A DNA stretch of 64,000 nt from Phycisphaerales bacterium (GCA_029242715.1 JAQWTL010000020.1:124001-188000); one strand, 5' to 3'. Shown: positions 35,964-45,791, counted from the first letter of the stretch. The notes: a model not told the origin generated them from the letters alone. Translations and numbers: made by a program.

Positions 35964-36965
35964 TTATTCGCCTGCATCCGACTCCAGGGATTCCACCTCA
36001 AGCATGAAAATCTCTGAACGTGGATGACGAGGTGCCAAATCGACCAGTGCCTCCGGCCGGTCATCGAAAGCCACTCGATCCAGCGTGTAGAACTCACTGA
36101 ATGACCAGTCAGTGTCATCTTCAATACGCTCACGAAGGAGAGATTCGACCTCGTTTCGACTTCCACAGACGACCCAAGCCATTGCGTGAGCCTGTCCATC
36201 AGCAATGCCTCCACATGCTTCGAGCAAGACGATGGCATGCCAAAGTGTTCGCCCAAGATCACGGCCGGATGCATCGAGATTCCGATCCTGGTCCTCATCA
36301 AGAACCAGTTCCAGTTCATGGCGAAGTGCCAGGAGCAGTTGATCCACATCGCAGAGAAGCGAAGGGTCATCCAGCATCACTGGCCTGACAACCGTACGTT
36401 CCAGCTCTGACTCGGCAACCATGAGCTCCTGCTCATCACACTCCTTCAAACCTTGTTTCATCAACATCGATTCGATGTCTTCTCTTGCGCCCGGCTCGAC
36501 ATGAATCGTGACTCGCTTGTCCTGGTCGAGAAACACTTCCATGAATGGCGACTCGGTATTGACACCGACTGCCAGAGAGGCGTCCTCCAGAAAGATGGCT
36601 TCATACCGATTCCAAGTCGCCCGAAAACGATCAATTGAAACCGTCGACGCACCAAGGAACACATCCACGGCGCGAAAGGCATCCCGCGAACCAACCTCCA
36701 TGATTCCAGCGACCTGTTCCGGAAGCAGGCTGAAGCATGCCGTCAGCAGTGACTTGAGCCGCTCATGGGAAACCACCACCAGAAACGTATAGGTATCCGG
36801 CCCATCGCCTTCCGCTTCCACCCAGGTCATGCAATACCCCTCACGCGATGGACGCGCCGGAGCGACCTCCACGCCAAGGGGGTAGGCGAACCCGTCCATG
36901 GTGACCCGCTGAAGATCTGGCCTGATTCTGAAGGGGGACTTCACGCGGACATCGTATCGGGTCAT
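35964..36965 (-). CDS. Conserved-looking hypothetical protein, 333 residues
   Basis: No family recognised. No signal peptide and no transmembrane helix; acidic overall. It reads MTRYDVRVKSPF... then a beta-rich region with a short hydrophobic core (TYTFLVVVSHERLKSLL), and ends with alternating acidic helices. Two halves look like repeated alpha/beta modules: HVEPGAREDIESMLMKQGL and VVCGSRNEVESLL. A longer start (ATG 36989) is possible. It is coupled to the YkgJ-like gene and divergent from the NSS transporter (97 bp between starts). Confidence 0.6.
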   Translation of the reverse strand: MTRYDVRVKSPFRIRPDLQRVTMDGFAYPLGVEVAPARPSREGYCMTWVEAEGDGPDTYTFLVVVSHERLKSLLTACFSLLPEQVAGIMEVGSRDAFRAVDVFLGASTVSIDRFRATWNRYEAIFLEDASLAVGVNTESPFMEVFLDQDKRVTIHVEPGAREDIESMLMKQGLKECDEQELMVAESELERTVVRPVMLDDPSLLCDVDQLLLALRHELELVLDEDQDRNLDASGRDLGRTLWHAIVLLEACGGIADGQAHAMAWVVCGSRNEVESLLRERIEDDTDWSFSEFYTLDRVAFDDRPEALVDLAPRHPRSEIFMLEVESLESDAGE

Positions 36966-37062
36966 CCAGCAGGGCTGACGTACCTGCATGGCACTCGGCT
37001 CTCGGGCTATGATGCGGCCGCCAGGTTCCGCTCTTGAGGATCTTCTGGAGGCCATTCAAGGC

Positions 37063-38823
37063 ATGAAGCAAAACAGATCCCATTGGGGCAGTCGATTCGG
37101 TTTCGTCCTTGCCGCAGCAGGTTCAGCTGTCGGCCTGGGGAACATCTGGAAGTTTCCGTACATCACCGGTGAGAACGGTGGTGGCCTGTTCGTCCTGATC
37201 TATCTGGCCTGCATTCTCCTGGTCGGCCTGCCCATTCTGGTGGCAGAGATCATGATCGGCCGTGCGGCACAAGCCCAACCCGTCCTGGCATTCAAGCGCC
37301 TCTCAGGAGACCGTACCCCCTGGAGTGTCGTGGGCTGGCTCGGCGTCATCAGCGGCTTCATCATCCTGTCCTTCTACGTCGTCGTTGCCGGCTGGGCAAT
37401 GGACTACACGATCAAATCCGTTGTCGGCTTCACAACTCCCATTGCAGAAAAAGCCGAACAAACAGCACTTGTCTACCGATCAACGGCATCCAGCGAAGAG
37501 ATGCAGGAACTGATCGTTGATGACATGACGCGATTGTCACTCGACCGGGCTGAGCGTGATTGGCGAAGACAGTTCCCACCGATGACCTGGGAACAATGGC
37601 TCGTCGCCAAGAAGGCCATGGACGAAGGCGCTGATGTCGACAAGATCCGTGAGCATCCGGAAAAAGCCGAGGCCATCGATCTTGTCGCCGCTGCAGAACC
37701 TCCACTTGATGACATCAAGAATGGAATACGCGAGAAGGCAGAGGACACCGTCAAGGCAATGGATCCTGTTGCCATGCGAGACAAGGCAGAAACGATCCAC
37801 CGGCGAAATACGATCCGGGATGAAGTCAGCGGTGTCTTTGTCGGATTACTTCAGGATGGCTGGACAAGTACATTCTGGGCCGCTCTGTTCATGTTCATCA
37901 CGATTCTCGTTGTGGCAACGGGAATCAGTTCAGGGATTGAGAGGACCTGCCGGGTCCTCATGCCACTCCTGGTGCTCTGCATCCTGACCCTTGTGGTCTA
38001 TGGCCTGTTCCAACCTGGATTCGGCGACGCCGTCGCCTTCGTCTTCAAGCCAGATGCCAATGCACTGGAACCCAAGGGCGTTCTGGAAGCGCTTGGTCAT
38101 GCCTTCTTCACACTGTCGCTGGGCATGGGTGCCATGATCACCTACGGGTCGTACCAACGCTCCCAGAGCGGTGGGCTGCTCGGGCAATCTGTGGCAATCG
38201 CAGGCCTGGATACGGTTATTGCAATCCTGGCTTGCATGATGATGTTCCCGATCATCTTCTCCTACGGGCAGGACCCCAGCGGTGGCCCCGGCCTCGTATT
38301 CATGAGCATGCCACTGGCCTTCGCAGAGATGGGCGAACTGGGCATGCTTCTGAGCATCATCTTCTTCGGGCTTCTGGTCTTTGCCGCACTGACTTCCGCC
38401 ATATCGCTGCTGGAAGTCGTCGCGTCCTACCTGATCGATGCTCGCAATTGGTCACGGATGAAAGCATGCTGGATCCTGGGTGGCGCCATCTTCGGATTCG
38501 GCATCATCACGGCCTTTGCAAACAGCTCGGGTTTCAAGATGGTTTCCTGGCTGCCTGGTTATGGCCAGACCTTCTTTGACACGATGGATCTTCTCACCAG
38601 CAACTGGATGCTTCCATTGGGAGGCCTTCTCATCGCTATCTATGCAGGCTGGGTAATGCCGGCCCGTGTTCGACAGGCCGAGCTTTCGGACCTGTCTGGT
38701 TTCTGGGCCGGTAGTTGGCTCTTTCTTATTCGGTTCGTTGCACCGATCCTCGTAATCATCGTGCTGCTCGACAAGATCGGGCTGATCGACGTGAATGACG
38801 TCTTCTATCGCATCATGCATTGA
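37063..38823 (+). CDS. Sodium-dependent transporter (NSS/SNF family) with large insert
   Basis: 586 residues. The N-terminal GFVLAAAGSAVGLGNIWKFPY is the diagnostic Na+/substrate-binding helix of neurotransmitter:sodium symporters, which take up amino acids with Na+. The usual bacterial protein is about 450-510 residues. Here residues about 124-265, between helix 3 and helix 4, form a highly charged soluble insert of about 140 residues (helix-rich, many Glu/Lys/Asp), which by topology should face the periplasm. ATG 37063 has GGAGG about 10 nt upstream. 34 bp before the AGCS transporter gene, probably one operon. Confidence 0.9.
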   Translation: MKQNRSHWGSRFGFVLAAAGSAVGLGNIWKFPYITGENGGGLFVLIYLACILLVGLPILVAEIMIGRAAQAQPVLAFKRLSGDRTPWSVVGWLGVISGFIILSFYVVVAGWAMDYTIKSVVGFTTPIAEKAEQTALVYRSTASSEEMQELIVDDMTRLSLDRAERDWRRQFPPMTWEQWLVAKKAMDEGADVDKIREHPEKAEAIDLVAAAEPPLDDIKNGIREKAEDTVKAMDPVAMRDKAETIHRRNTIRDEVSGVFVGLLQDGWTSTFWAALFMFITILVVATGISSGIERTCRVLMPLLVLCILTLVVYGLFQPGFGDAVAFVFKPDANALEPKGVLEALGHAFFTLSLGMGAMITYGSYQRSQSGGLLGQSVAIAGLDTVIAILACMMMFPIIFSYGQDPSGGPGLVFMSMPLAFAEMGELGMLLSIIFFGLLVFAALTSAISLLEVVASYLIDARNWSRMKACWILGGAIFGFGIITAFANSSGFKMVSWLPGYGQTFFDTMDLLTSNWMLPLGGLLIAIYAGWVMPARVRQAELSDLSGFWAGSWLFLIRFVAPILVIIVLLDKIGLIDVNDVFYRIMH

Positions 38824-38857
38824 TTACGACTGATCCCAGTTCCCTTATGGAGTAGAC

Positions 38858-40729
38858 ATGGACGGATTCAATGATTTTCTGGGCGAAATCAACGATGTCA
38901 TCTGGACCAACTGGATGCTGTACATCCTGCTCGGAACAGGCCTGTTGTTCACCCTCTGGAGCGGTATCTCCCAGTGGCGCAGCTTGACCCATGGCGTCAC
39001 TGTCACAGCGGGCAAGTACGACGATCCCAATGATCCCGGTGCCATCAGTCACTTCCAGGCGTTGTCTGCAGCCCTCTCTGCAACCGTTGGACTCGGGAAT
39101 ATCGCGGGCGTCGCCATCGCCATTGCGTTGGGTGGTCCTGGGGCCGTTTTCTGGATGTGGGTCATCGGAATCATTGGCATGTCACTCAAGACCACCGAGG
39201 TCTGCCAGTCCATGCTCTTTCGCAACACGGATGATCCCGACAATCCCCATGGCGGACCCATGTTTGTCGTCGCCAAGGGCTTCAAGAAATGGGGCCTTGG
39301 CTGGATCGGCATGATCCTCGGGGTTCTGTTCTGCCTGACCTTGCTCGTCTCGACCATTACAGGCGGCAACATGTTCCAAGCCTGGAGTGTGGGCGACATC
39401 TCGCATGAGACCCTGGGCGTCAGGAACTGGATCCCTGGTGTCATCCTCGCTGTCATCGTGGCCTTGGTCATCCTGGGCGGTATCAGGCGTATTGGCCAGG
39501 TCGCGGGCTTGCTGGTGCCGTTCATGTGTCTCATGTACATCATCACGGCCATCGTGGTCCTGGCATTCGAGATCGATCAGATCCCCGACCTCATCGGCCT
39601 GATCTTCCGCTCAGCCTTCTCGCCATCAGAAGCAGGCGGTGCCTTCCTCGGTGGCGCCGCAGGATTTGCCTTCCTGTGGGGTATGAAACGAGCACTCTTC
39701 TCAAGCGAATCCGGACAGGGCTCCTCCCCCATCGCGCATAGTGCAGCTCGAACCAAGGAACCTGTCAGCGAATCAGTTGTTGCAGGCTTGGAACCATTCA
39801 TCGACACCATCATCGTGTGCACCCTCACGGCCCTCGTGATTCTCTCCACAGGTGCCCTGACTCGAGGTGGTGATGGCGAGGGACTGGATGGTGCCTGGGA
39901 AACTCCACCCAAGATCACCATTACAGAAATACCCACTGAAGAAACCGACAAGTTGACCGGCGAGAAGAAGATGGTCGACAAGCCCCACTGGGTTGTTGGT
40001 ACACCTACGACCTTCCGGGATGGTGATGAAACCGTGGTTGAAGGCAAATCCTCATTGCCAAAACGAAGCGAAGAAGGTCAACGAATCGATCGCAAGGAAT
40101 GGCGACATGGTGACGTTGTGTTCATCATCGCTCAGGGTGATGACACCCTGAATATCGACACCAATTCCAACCGGGCCAAGTTCTACGGCAAGGTGAAGAT
40201 CCCAGAAGATGCCAATGAATCACGTTACATCCGCTGGAAATCTATTGCCGCCGATGATGACAACTTGACCCACTTCGACCATCTCGTCGAAACCGAAGAC
40301 ATCACTCTGACCTTCCCGGGTCTCTACAAGGAATACAAGGGTGCCTCGCTGACGGCCTATGCCATCAACCGAGTTCTTCCCGGCTGGGGAAGTTGGATCA
40401 TCCTTATTGCAGCCTGGCTATTCGCCATCTCCACCATGATCTCCTGGAGCTACTACGGCGAACAGGGCATCGTGTTCCTCTTTGGCAAGTTCAGCAAAGC
40501 CGTGATTCCGTTCTACAAGATCATCTACTGCTGCCTGGCAATCGTTGCCACGCTGCCACTGGTGGAAACCACTACCGAGATTGGCAACCTTTCCGACCTG
40601 GGGACTGGCCTGATGCTGTGGGTCAATATTCCCATCATGCTCATCTTCGGATCCGTGGCGATGGTGGCCTACCACTCCTACTTCAAGCGATTGCGCAGCG
40701 GTGAAATCAAGCGGACCAAAAAGTCCTGA
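38858..40729 (+). CDS. Alanine/glycine:sodium symporter (AGCS family) with large insert
   Basis: 623 residues against roughly 450-490 for the family. N-terminal ATVGLGNIAGVAIAIALGGPGAVFWMW is the AGCS signature, and PMFVVAKGFKKWG with SESVVAGLEPFIDTIIVCT continue it. Residues about 335-485 are a soluble beta-rich insert before the terminal helices, unlike other members and likely exported. It should import alanine or glycine with Na+. ATG 38858 has GGAG 8 nt upstream. Directly downstream of the NSS transporter that also has an insert. Confidence 0.9.
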   Translation: MDGFNDFLGEINDVIWTNWMLYILLGTGLLFTLWSGISQWRSLTHGVTVTAGKYDDPNDPGAISHFQALSAALSATVGLGNIAGVAIAIALGGPGAVFWMWVIGIIGMSLKTTEVCQSMLFRNTDDPDNPHGGPMFVVAKGFKKWGLGWIGMILGVLFCLTLLVSTITGGNMFQAWSVGDISHETLGVRNWIPGVILAVIVALVILGGIRRIGQVAGLLVPFMCLMYIITAIVVLAFEIDQIPDLIGLIFRSAFSPSEAGGAFLGGAAGFAFLWGMKRALFSSESGQGSSPIAHSAARTKEPVSESVVAGLEPFIDTIIVCTLTALVILSTGALTRGGDGEGLDGAWETPPKITITEIPTEETDKLTGEKKMVDKPHWVVGTPTTFRDGDETVVEGKSSLPKRSEEGQRIDRKEWRHGDVVFIIAQGDDTLNIDTNSNRAKFYGKVKIPEDANESRYIRWKSIAADDDNLTHFDHLVETEDITLTFPGLYKEYKGASLTAYAINRVLPGWGSWIILIAAWLFAISTMISWSYYGEQGIVFLFGKFSKAVIPFYKIIYCCLAIVATLPLVETTTEIGNLSDLGTGLMLWVNIPIMLIFGSVAMVAYHSYFKRLRSGEIKRTKKS

Positions 40730-40739
40730 GGCCGGTAAC

Positions 40740-41396
40740 GTGAGTGACATCCTGCATCGCTGGTGCGTGGCCTCCTTGGCAGACGCCCTTGAGGCTCAAC
40801 TCCGCGACGAGGAGACCAGGCTCAAAACCGAGCAATCGGTTTCAGGGCTTGATGCGCGTGATGAAGTGACGTTGCATGCACTGCTTTCTGAGGGGCTGGA
40901 AACAGCTGGACATGGTGTTCACCGCGAGTGTCGCTATCCCGCTGCACGAAGTCATCGCCGCCGGTCCGAGGGGGATCGCTGTGACCTGGTTCTGACGCCG
41001 GACAAACGACCACTTCAGGTTCCCGAGTCGGATGCCACCTTGTTCGTAGATCCACAGGCGTTTCCACTTGAAGACGCTTTCTGGCTGGAGGTGAAAGTCG
41101 TCTCGCAATTCACGGAAGACGGCGGCAATTCCAGTTACAGCACTCAACTGCTCTCAACGGTTCGAGAAGATGTCGCCAAACTCAGCAAGGACCCCGGCAT
41201 ACTTCATGCCGGACTGCTCATCCTGCTCTTTACTGCTGATCCAGCCATTGCCGAACACGACCTCGGGATCTGGCAGGACAAATGCCTGGAAAAAAGCATG
41301 CCCATCTCCGCACCATGCCACCGCGTGATCCCGATTGCTGATCGGCTGGGCAACAAGTGTTGCACCATGCGGATCTACCCGGTCCGTCACTATTGA
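40740..41396 (+). CDS. Uncharacterised protein with possible PD-(D/E)XK nuclease core
   Basis: 218 residues, cytoplasmic, no family recognised. D82 in RCDLVL and E117/K119 in WLEVKVVSQF fit the D...E-x-K metal-binding pattern of the PD-(D/E)XK phosphodiesterase superfamily; a helix and strand (ILHAGLLILLFT) follow as expected. N-terminal helix rich in charged residues; C-terminal cysteines at C193, C207 and C208. GTG 40740 has GAGG upstream, giving 218 residues. It follows the AGCS gene by 10 bp, so shares its transcript. Nuclease activity is a hypothesis. Confidence 0.55.
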   Translation: MSDILHRWCVASLADALEAQLRDEETRLKTEQSVSGLDARDEVTLHALLSEGLETAGHGVHRECRYPAARSHRRRSEGDRCDLVLTPDKRPLQVPESDATLFVDPQAFPLEDAFWLEVKVVSQFTEDGGNSSYSTQLLSTVREDVAKLSKDPGILHAGLLILLFTADPAIAEHDLGIWQDKCLEKSMPISAPCHRVIPIADRLGNKCCTMRIYPVRHY

Positions 41397-41400
41397 TTCT

Positions 41401-42525
41401 TCAGGCCTTGAGCACATCCATGATGGCTGCAGCCGCATTGCCCGCAAAGTCCTGCCCCTTGTAGGGCTCCATAGCTGCCTGGATCGCATCACGCTGTTGC
41501 TGACAGGCGTCCTCGGAATCCAGCAGTTGCCCCACTGCACTGGCAATCGGTGCCGCACCGCCCCAGTGGGGTACGAATTCCGGAACGATTCGTCGACCTG
41601 CGATGAGATTGGGCAACAGACGATCCGATGTCGTCAGGATGATCTTGCCTCCAAGCCAGCCAACAGGACCGGTGCGGAACATCCCCACCATGGGCCGGAC
41701 ATGACGCATGATGTCGAGCGTGACTGTCCCCGACACGGCCAGTGCCATGTGGCACCAGTCCAGGGCGGCATCACGCTGGCCCACAGCAACCATCACATCA
41801 CTTGAAGCAGGCAGGACTCCCCGAACGATCGAAGCTTTCTCTTCATCTACTGCAGTCATGACCGTAGACAAACCAGAGATCCTGGCCTCAAGCATCTCCT
41901 TCACCTGCATCATCAAAGGAACGTTTCTGATGATTTCCTGTTCTCTGGAACCTGGCATCAGCAGCAGTCTTCTGGCGCCATCGGGAAAGTTATGCTTAGA
42001 AGGGTCCGACGCCGACTCATCAAGCTCCCGATTGATCGCAGGATGCCCCACGAAACGAGCGGGGATATTGCGGCTTGAAAACCAATCCGGTTCAAATGGA
42101 AGCAGACAGAGAACCTGATCCGTACAGCGGCGAAGCTTTCTTGAACGCCAGGGCGCCCAGGCCCACAACTGCGGCGCTGCCAGGTGGACCACCTTCACCC
42201 CGCGAGGCTTGAGGGCCTTGCACAGTGGAAAGTTGGCTGCTGGTGAATCAACGGGTACCAGACAAGCCGGTTCATGCGATTGGGCCCACTGGAGAATGTC
42301 TCGGTGCAGTTTTCGGATTCGCTGAACATGGGCAAGTGCACCAAGGCCCATCGCGGCCTTGTCGACCGTATTGGCGTGGAGCCGAGCCCCGGCTTGGGCC
42401 ATCTGGGGACCACCCCAGGCGTGGATCTCCAGTTCCGGACAAACGGATCGCAACCGCTCGATGACTCGTGATGCGAGCGTATCTCCGCTGGGCTCAAAGG
42501 CTGTAAAGAGCAATGAAGTCGTCAT
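41401..42525 (-). CDS. lpxB: Lipid-A-disaccharide synthase
   Basis: 374 residues. Condenses UDP-diacylglucosamine with lipid X to form the lipid A disaccharide at the inner membrane. FTAFEPSGD replaces the usual GEASGD; GGPQMAQAGARL, APQLWAWAPWR, and LLMPGSREQEI (family SR motif) are present, followed by the C-terminal glycosyltransferase half. The nearby IDAPDF-type motif is altered to VDSPAANF. Divergent from aspS with 130 bp between starts. It implies that this organism makes lipid A. Confidence 0.9.
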   Translation of the reverse strand: MTTSLLFTAFEPSGDTLASRVIERLRSVCPELEIHAWGGPQMAQAGARLHANTVDKAAMGLGALAHVQRIRKLHRDILQWAQSHEPACLVPVDSPAANFPLCKALKPRGVKVVHLAAPQLWAWAPWRSRKLRRCTDQVLCLLPFEPDWFSSRNIPARFVGHPAINRELDESASDPSKHNFPDGARRLLLMPGSREQEIIRNVPLMMQVKEMLEARISGLSTVMTAVDEEKASIVRGVLPASSDVMVAVGQRDAALDWCHMALAVSGTVTLDIMRHVRPMVGMFRTGPVGWLGGKIILTTSDRLLPNLIAGRRIVPEFVPHWGGAAPIASAVGQLLDSEDACQQQRDAIQAAMEPYKGQDFAGNAAAAIMDVLKA

Positions 42526-42655
42526 GGGTGGATTGACCAGGGACATCTGCCGGCCCAGGCTGGACGGATTGTACGAGCCAGGCAGGGTACGGCAGGCCTG
42601 CCCCCGTTACCATGGCCCCCTTCCCCATTACTTGGGCCCATGAGGACTCTGATCG

Positions 42656-44437
42656 ATGATGAAACGAACGCATGGCTGTGGCGACCTGCGAGAAGCGAAT
42701 TCTGGCGAAACCGCCGTTCTGGCTGGATGGGTCAACACCTTCCGTGACCAGGGCAAAGGCCTCGTCTTCATAGATCTCCGTGATCGAAGCGGCATCACAC
42801 AGGTCGTTTTCGATCTCGAGGATTGCGAAGACGATGTCATTGAGAATGCTCGTTCACTCAGGCGAGAAGATGTCGTTGCCATCACTGGTCTCGTCAGACT
42901 CCGTGAAGGCAAAGCAAATGAGAAACTGGATACGGGTCACATCGAGGTCATGGGCCAGGGACTCGAAGTCCTGAACCGTACGGACAACCCCCCCATCCTG
43001 CCCGATGATCATGAAGCCGAGAAGATCTCCGAGCAGGTCAGGCTGACCTATCGTTACATCGACCTTCGCAGACCACGCATGCAGAAGATCATGCGCATCC
43101 GACATGATGCTGCACGAATCACGCGGGAATACTTCGACAAGCATGGCTTCCTTGAAATCGAGACCCCTCTGCTCATCAAGAGCACTCCGGAAGGCGCTCG
43201 TGACTTCATCGTTCCTTCCCGGATCTATCCAGGACAGTGGTATGCACTTCCACAAAGCCCACAGATCTTCAAGCAGATCCTCATGGTTGCTGGTTGTGAT
43301 CGATACCTCCAGATCTGCAAGTGCCTGCGGGACGAAGATCCACGCGCTGATCGCCAGGCTGAATTCACGCAGATCGATCTCGAAATGTCCTTCGTCAGCA
43401 GAGACGATGTCCTTGAATTGATGGAAGGTTTCATGCGGGAGATCTTCAGCCGCCTGCTGGATCATGATCTCGGCGACATTCCTCGAATGCCCTGGTCTGA
43501 AGCCATGGATCGTTTCGGATCTGATCGCCCTGACCTCCGGTTTGATCTTGAATTGCAGGATATTTCCGAAATCGCTGGCCGTACCGACTTCAAGGTGTTT
43601 ACCGAAGCCCTCGCCAAGGAAGATGGCGTGGTCAAGGCTATCCGGGTACCTGGTGGCGCAGAGAAGTTCTCTCGAAAGATCACCGATGGATATGCCGAAC
43701 TGGCCCGGACCCATGGAGCCGGTGGCCTTCCCGCGGTGAAGTACACCGACAAGGGATTTGAAACCGGCATTGCCAAGTTCCTTGGTGATATCGGTGATGA
43801 CCTGGTCAAGGCGCTCGGGCTGGAACCTGGAGATTGTGTTCTCTTCGGCGCAGACAAGCGGACCATGGCCAATACCGCACTCGGTGCAGTACGCCTTCAG
43901 GTTGCTGCTGATCTTGATGTCATCCCAAGTGGTGTCTACAAGGCTCTCTGGGTAGTCGACTTCCCCATGTTCAAGTGGGATGAGGACAATAAACGGTGGG
44001 CCAGCGAACATCACCCGTTCACTGCCCCACGCGAAGATCAGTTGGACATCCTGGAATCTGATCCTGGAGGCTGCCTCTCGGATGGTTATGACTTTGTCGT
44101 CAACGGATCAGAGGCTGGCGGCGGTTCGATGCGTATCCATGATCCCAACGTGCAGAAGATCGTCTTCGGTCTGCTGAACCTCTCGGAGGAAGAAGCCAAG
44201 TCGAAGTTCGGATTCCTGCTGGATGCACTTCGATTCGGCGCCCCCCCTCACGGTGGCATCGCCTTTGGCCTGGACCGGCTGGTAATGCTCCTGGCGGGCA
44301 CCGACAACATCCGTGATGTCATTGCCTTCCCCAAGACACAGAGTGGTGCCGACATGATGTCCCAGGCACCCGGGCCAGTCGATTCTGCACAACTCGATGA
44401 ACTCCAGTTGCGGGTGATCGAACAGGCACCTGCCTGA
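42656..44437 (+). CDS. aspS: Aspartyl-tRNA synthetase
   Basis: 593 residues, bacterial type. Charges tRNA-Asp. OB-fold anticodon domain at the start (VLAGWVNTFRDQGKGLVFIDLRD), class II motif 2 CLRDEDPRADRQAEFTQIDLE, the central GAD insertion (GGLPAVKYTD) and motif 3 GIAFGLDRLVMLL. Whether it is a discriminating enzyme or also charges Asn-tRNA cannot be told here. GAGGA precedes the ATG. The DAACS gene follows by 28 bp. Confidence 0.97.
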   Translation: MMKRTHGCGDLREANSGETAVLAGWVNTFRDQGKGLVFIDLRDRSGITQVVFDLEDCEDDVIENARSLRREDVVAITGLVRLREGKANEKLDTGHIEVMGQGLEVLNRTDNPPILPDDHEAEKISEQVRLTYRYIDLRRPRMQKIMRIRHDAARITREYFDKHGFLEIETPLLIKSTPEGARDFIVPSRIYPGQWYALPQSPQIFKQILMVAGCDRYLQICKCLRDEDPRADRQAEFTQIDLEMSFVSRDDVLELMEGFMREIFSRLLDHDLGDIPRMPWSEAMDRFGSDRPDLRFDLELQDISEIAGRTDFKVFTEALAKEDGVVKAIRVPGGAEKFSRKITDGYAELARTHGAGGLPAVKYTDKGFETGIAKFLGDIGDDLVKALGLEPGDCVLFGADKRTMANTALGAVRLQVAADLDVIPSGVYKALWVVDFPMFKWDEDNKRWASEHHPFTAPREDQLDILESDPGGCLSDGYDFVVNGSEAGGGSMRIHDPNVQKIVFGLLNLSEEEAKSKFGFLLDALRFGAPPHGGIAFGLDRLVMLLAGTDNIRDVIAFPKTQSGADMMSQAPGPVDSAQLDELQLRVIEQAPA

Positions 44438-44465
44438 GTTCCCCGTGATCGGTTAGGCTCTGGCC

Positions 44466-45791
44466 ATGAAGAAGGCCAACCTTCTGACACTCCTGATCAT
44501 TCTGGGCATGGTCCTGGGCGCCCTCTACGGGCAGTTCCTGCTCTACGGTGGCGAAGAAGCCATCACGGCCCTTCATTGGACCAAGGCTGCCGGGGACCTC
44601 GTCCTCATCCGACCACTCAAGCTCATGGTTATCCCGCTGATCTTCTTCAGCGTGGTTGCTGGCATCACACGAATCGGAGATCCATCGAAACTTGGTCGGC
44701 TCGGAATCGCGACACTCGGCTACTACTTCGGCACGATGTTGATCGCGGTTGTCATCGGCACTCTGCTCGTATCACTGGTTCAACCAGGTGATTTGCCTGA
44801 TGACGTCAGGATGAGTGTGATTGCCGAAGGACAATCAGCCTTCCAGGGTGATTCCGGACTCAAAGGCAAGGTCGAAGGCCAGTCCATGGGCGGCGCGTGG
44901 TCCAACATCCTCAAACAGGTCATCCCATCCAATGTTGTTGAAGAGATGTCTGCAGGCCGACCACTTGGCCTCATCGTCTTCGCCATGATGCTGGGTCTTG
45001 CGCTTGCCGCAGGTGGCGCACGAACCAAGGTGGCAAGGGATTTCTTCGACGCCGGATTCGAAGGACTGATGATTCTTATTCAATGGGTGATCTGGCTGAC
45101 ACCTCTTGGTGTGTTTTTCCTGCTGGCCTGGACGGTTGGCAAAATCGGCATGGCTGAATTGATTGGCCCACTTAGCAGCTACATGGGCGTGGTCTTCATC
45201 GGACTGTTGTTCCACATGGTCGTGGTGCTGCCAATCGTGCTTTGGATCTTCACCGGCATCAACCCGTATGGCTTCATGTCCAAGATGAAGCCAGCACTCC
45301 TCACGGCATTCGGGACTGATTCCAGTTCCGCCACGCTCCCCGTCACGATGGAAACCGCGGAGCTGGAAGCAGGATGCTCCAAGCGTGCATCCAATTTCGT
45401 ACTGCCGCTTGGTTCCACGATCAACATGGATGGCACGGCGCTGTATGAAGCTGTTGCCGTCGTCTTCCTGTTCCAGTTGTACGGAATCGACCTGAGCTTC
45501 TCAGAACTGCTCATCGTCGTGATCACGGCGACCCTGGCCGCCGTAGGTGCCGCAGGCATCCCATCTGCCGGCCTCGTCACCATGGTCATCGTTATTGCCG
45601 CCGTGAACGGATCGCTTGAAGGATCCGGACTGTCACTCCCGGTTGCCGCCATCGGCGTCATCCTGGGCGTAGACCGGATTCTGGACATGTGCAGAACAAC
45701 GGTGAATGTCTGGGGCGATGCCGTTGGCGCCAGGATCATGACCCGAATTGCACCTGATGAGCCTTCGACTGCCAAGACCATCCAGAAATGA
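44466..45791 (+). CDS. Dicarboxylate/amino acid:cation symporter (DAACS)
   Basis: 441 residues. GltP/GltPh-like uptake of glutamate, aspartate or C4-dicarboxylates with Na+ or H+. Eight hydrophobic helices with the re-entrant loops: HP1 region TDSSSATLPVTMET, the NMDGT motif in PLGSTINMDGTALYEA, and HP2 GIPSAGLV, then DRILDMCRTTVNVWGDA. A charged loop (residues about 115-150) separates helices 3 and 4. Follows aspS closely; a shared terminator lies between it and the convergent lipoprotein gene. Confidence 0.95.
   Translation: MKKANLLTLLIILGMVLGALYGQFLLYGGEEAITALHWTKAAGDLVLIRPLKLMVIPLIFFSVVAGITRIGDPSKLGRLGIATLGYYFGTMLIAVVIGTLLVSLVQPGDLPDDVRMSVIAEGQSAFQGDSGLKGKVEGQSMGGAWSNILKQVIPSNVVEEMSAGRPLGLIVFAMMLGLALAAGGARTKVARDFFDAGFEGLMILIQWVIWLTPLGVFFLLAWTVGKIGMAELIGPLSSYMGVVFIGLLFHMVVVLPIVLWIFTGINPYGFMSKMKPALLTAFGTDSSSATLPVTMETAELEAGCSKRASNFVLPLGSTINMDGTALYEAVAVVFLFQLYGIDLSFSELLIVVITATLAAVGAAGIPSAGLVTMVIVIAAVNGSLEGSGLSLPVAAIGVILGVDRILDMCRTTVNVWGDAVGARIMTRIAPDEPSTAKTIQK

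Noticed and set aside
42854-44014. Minus-strand frame of 386 codons
   Set aside because: Shadow of aspS; no recognisable motifs and no SD.
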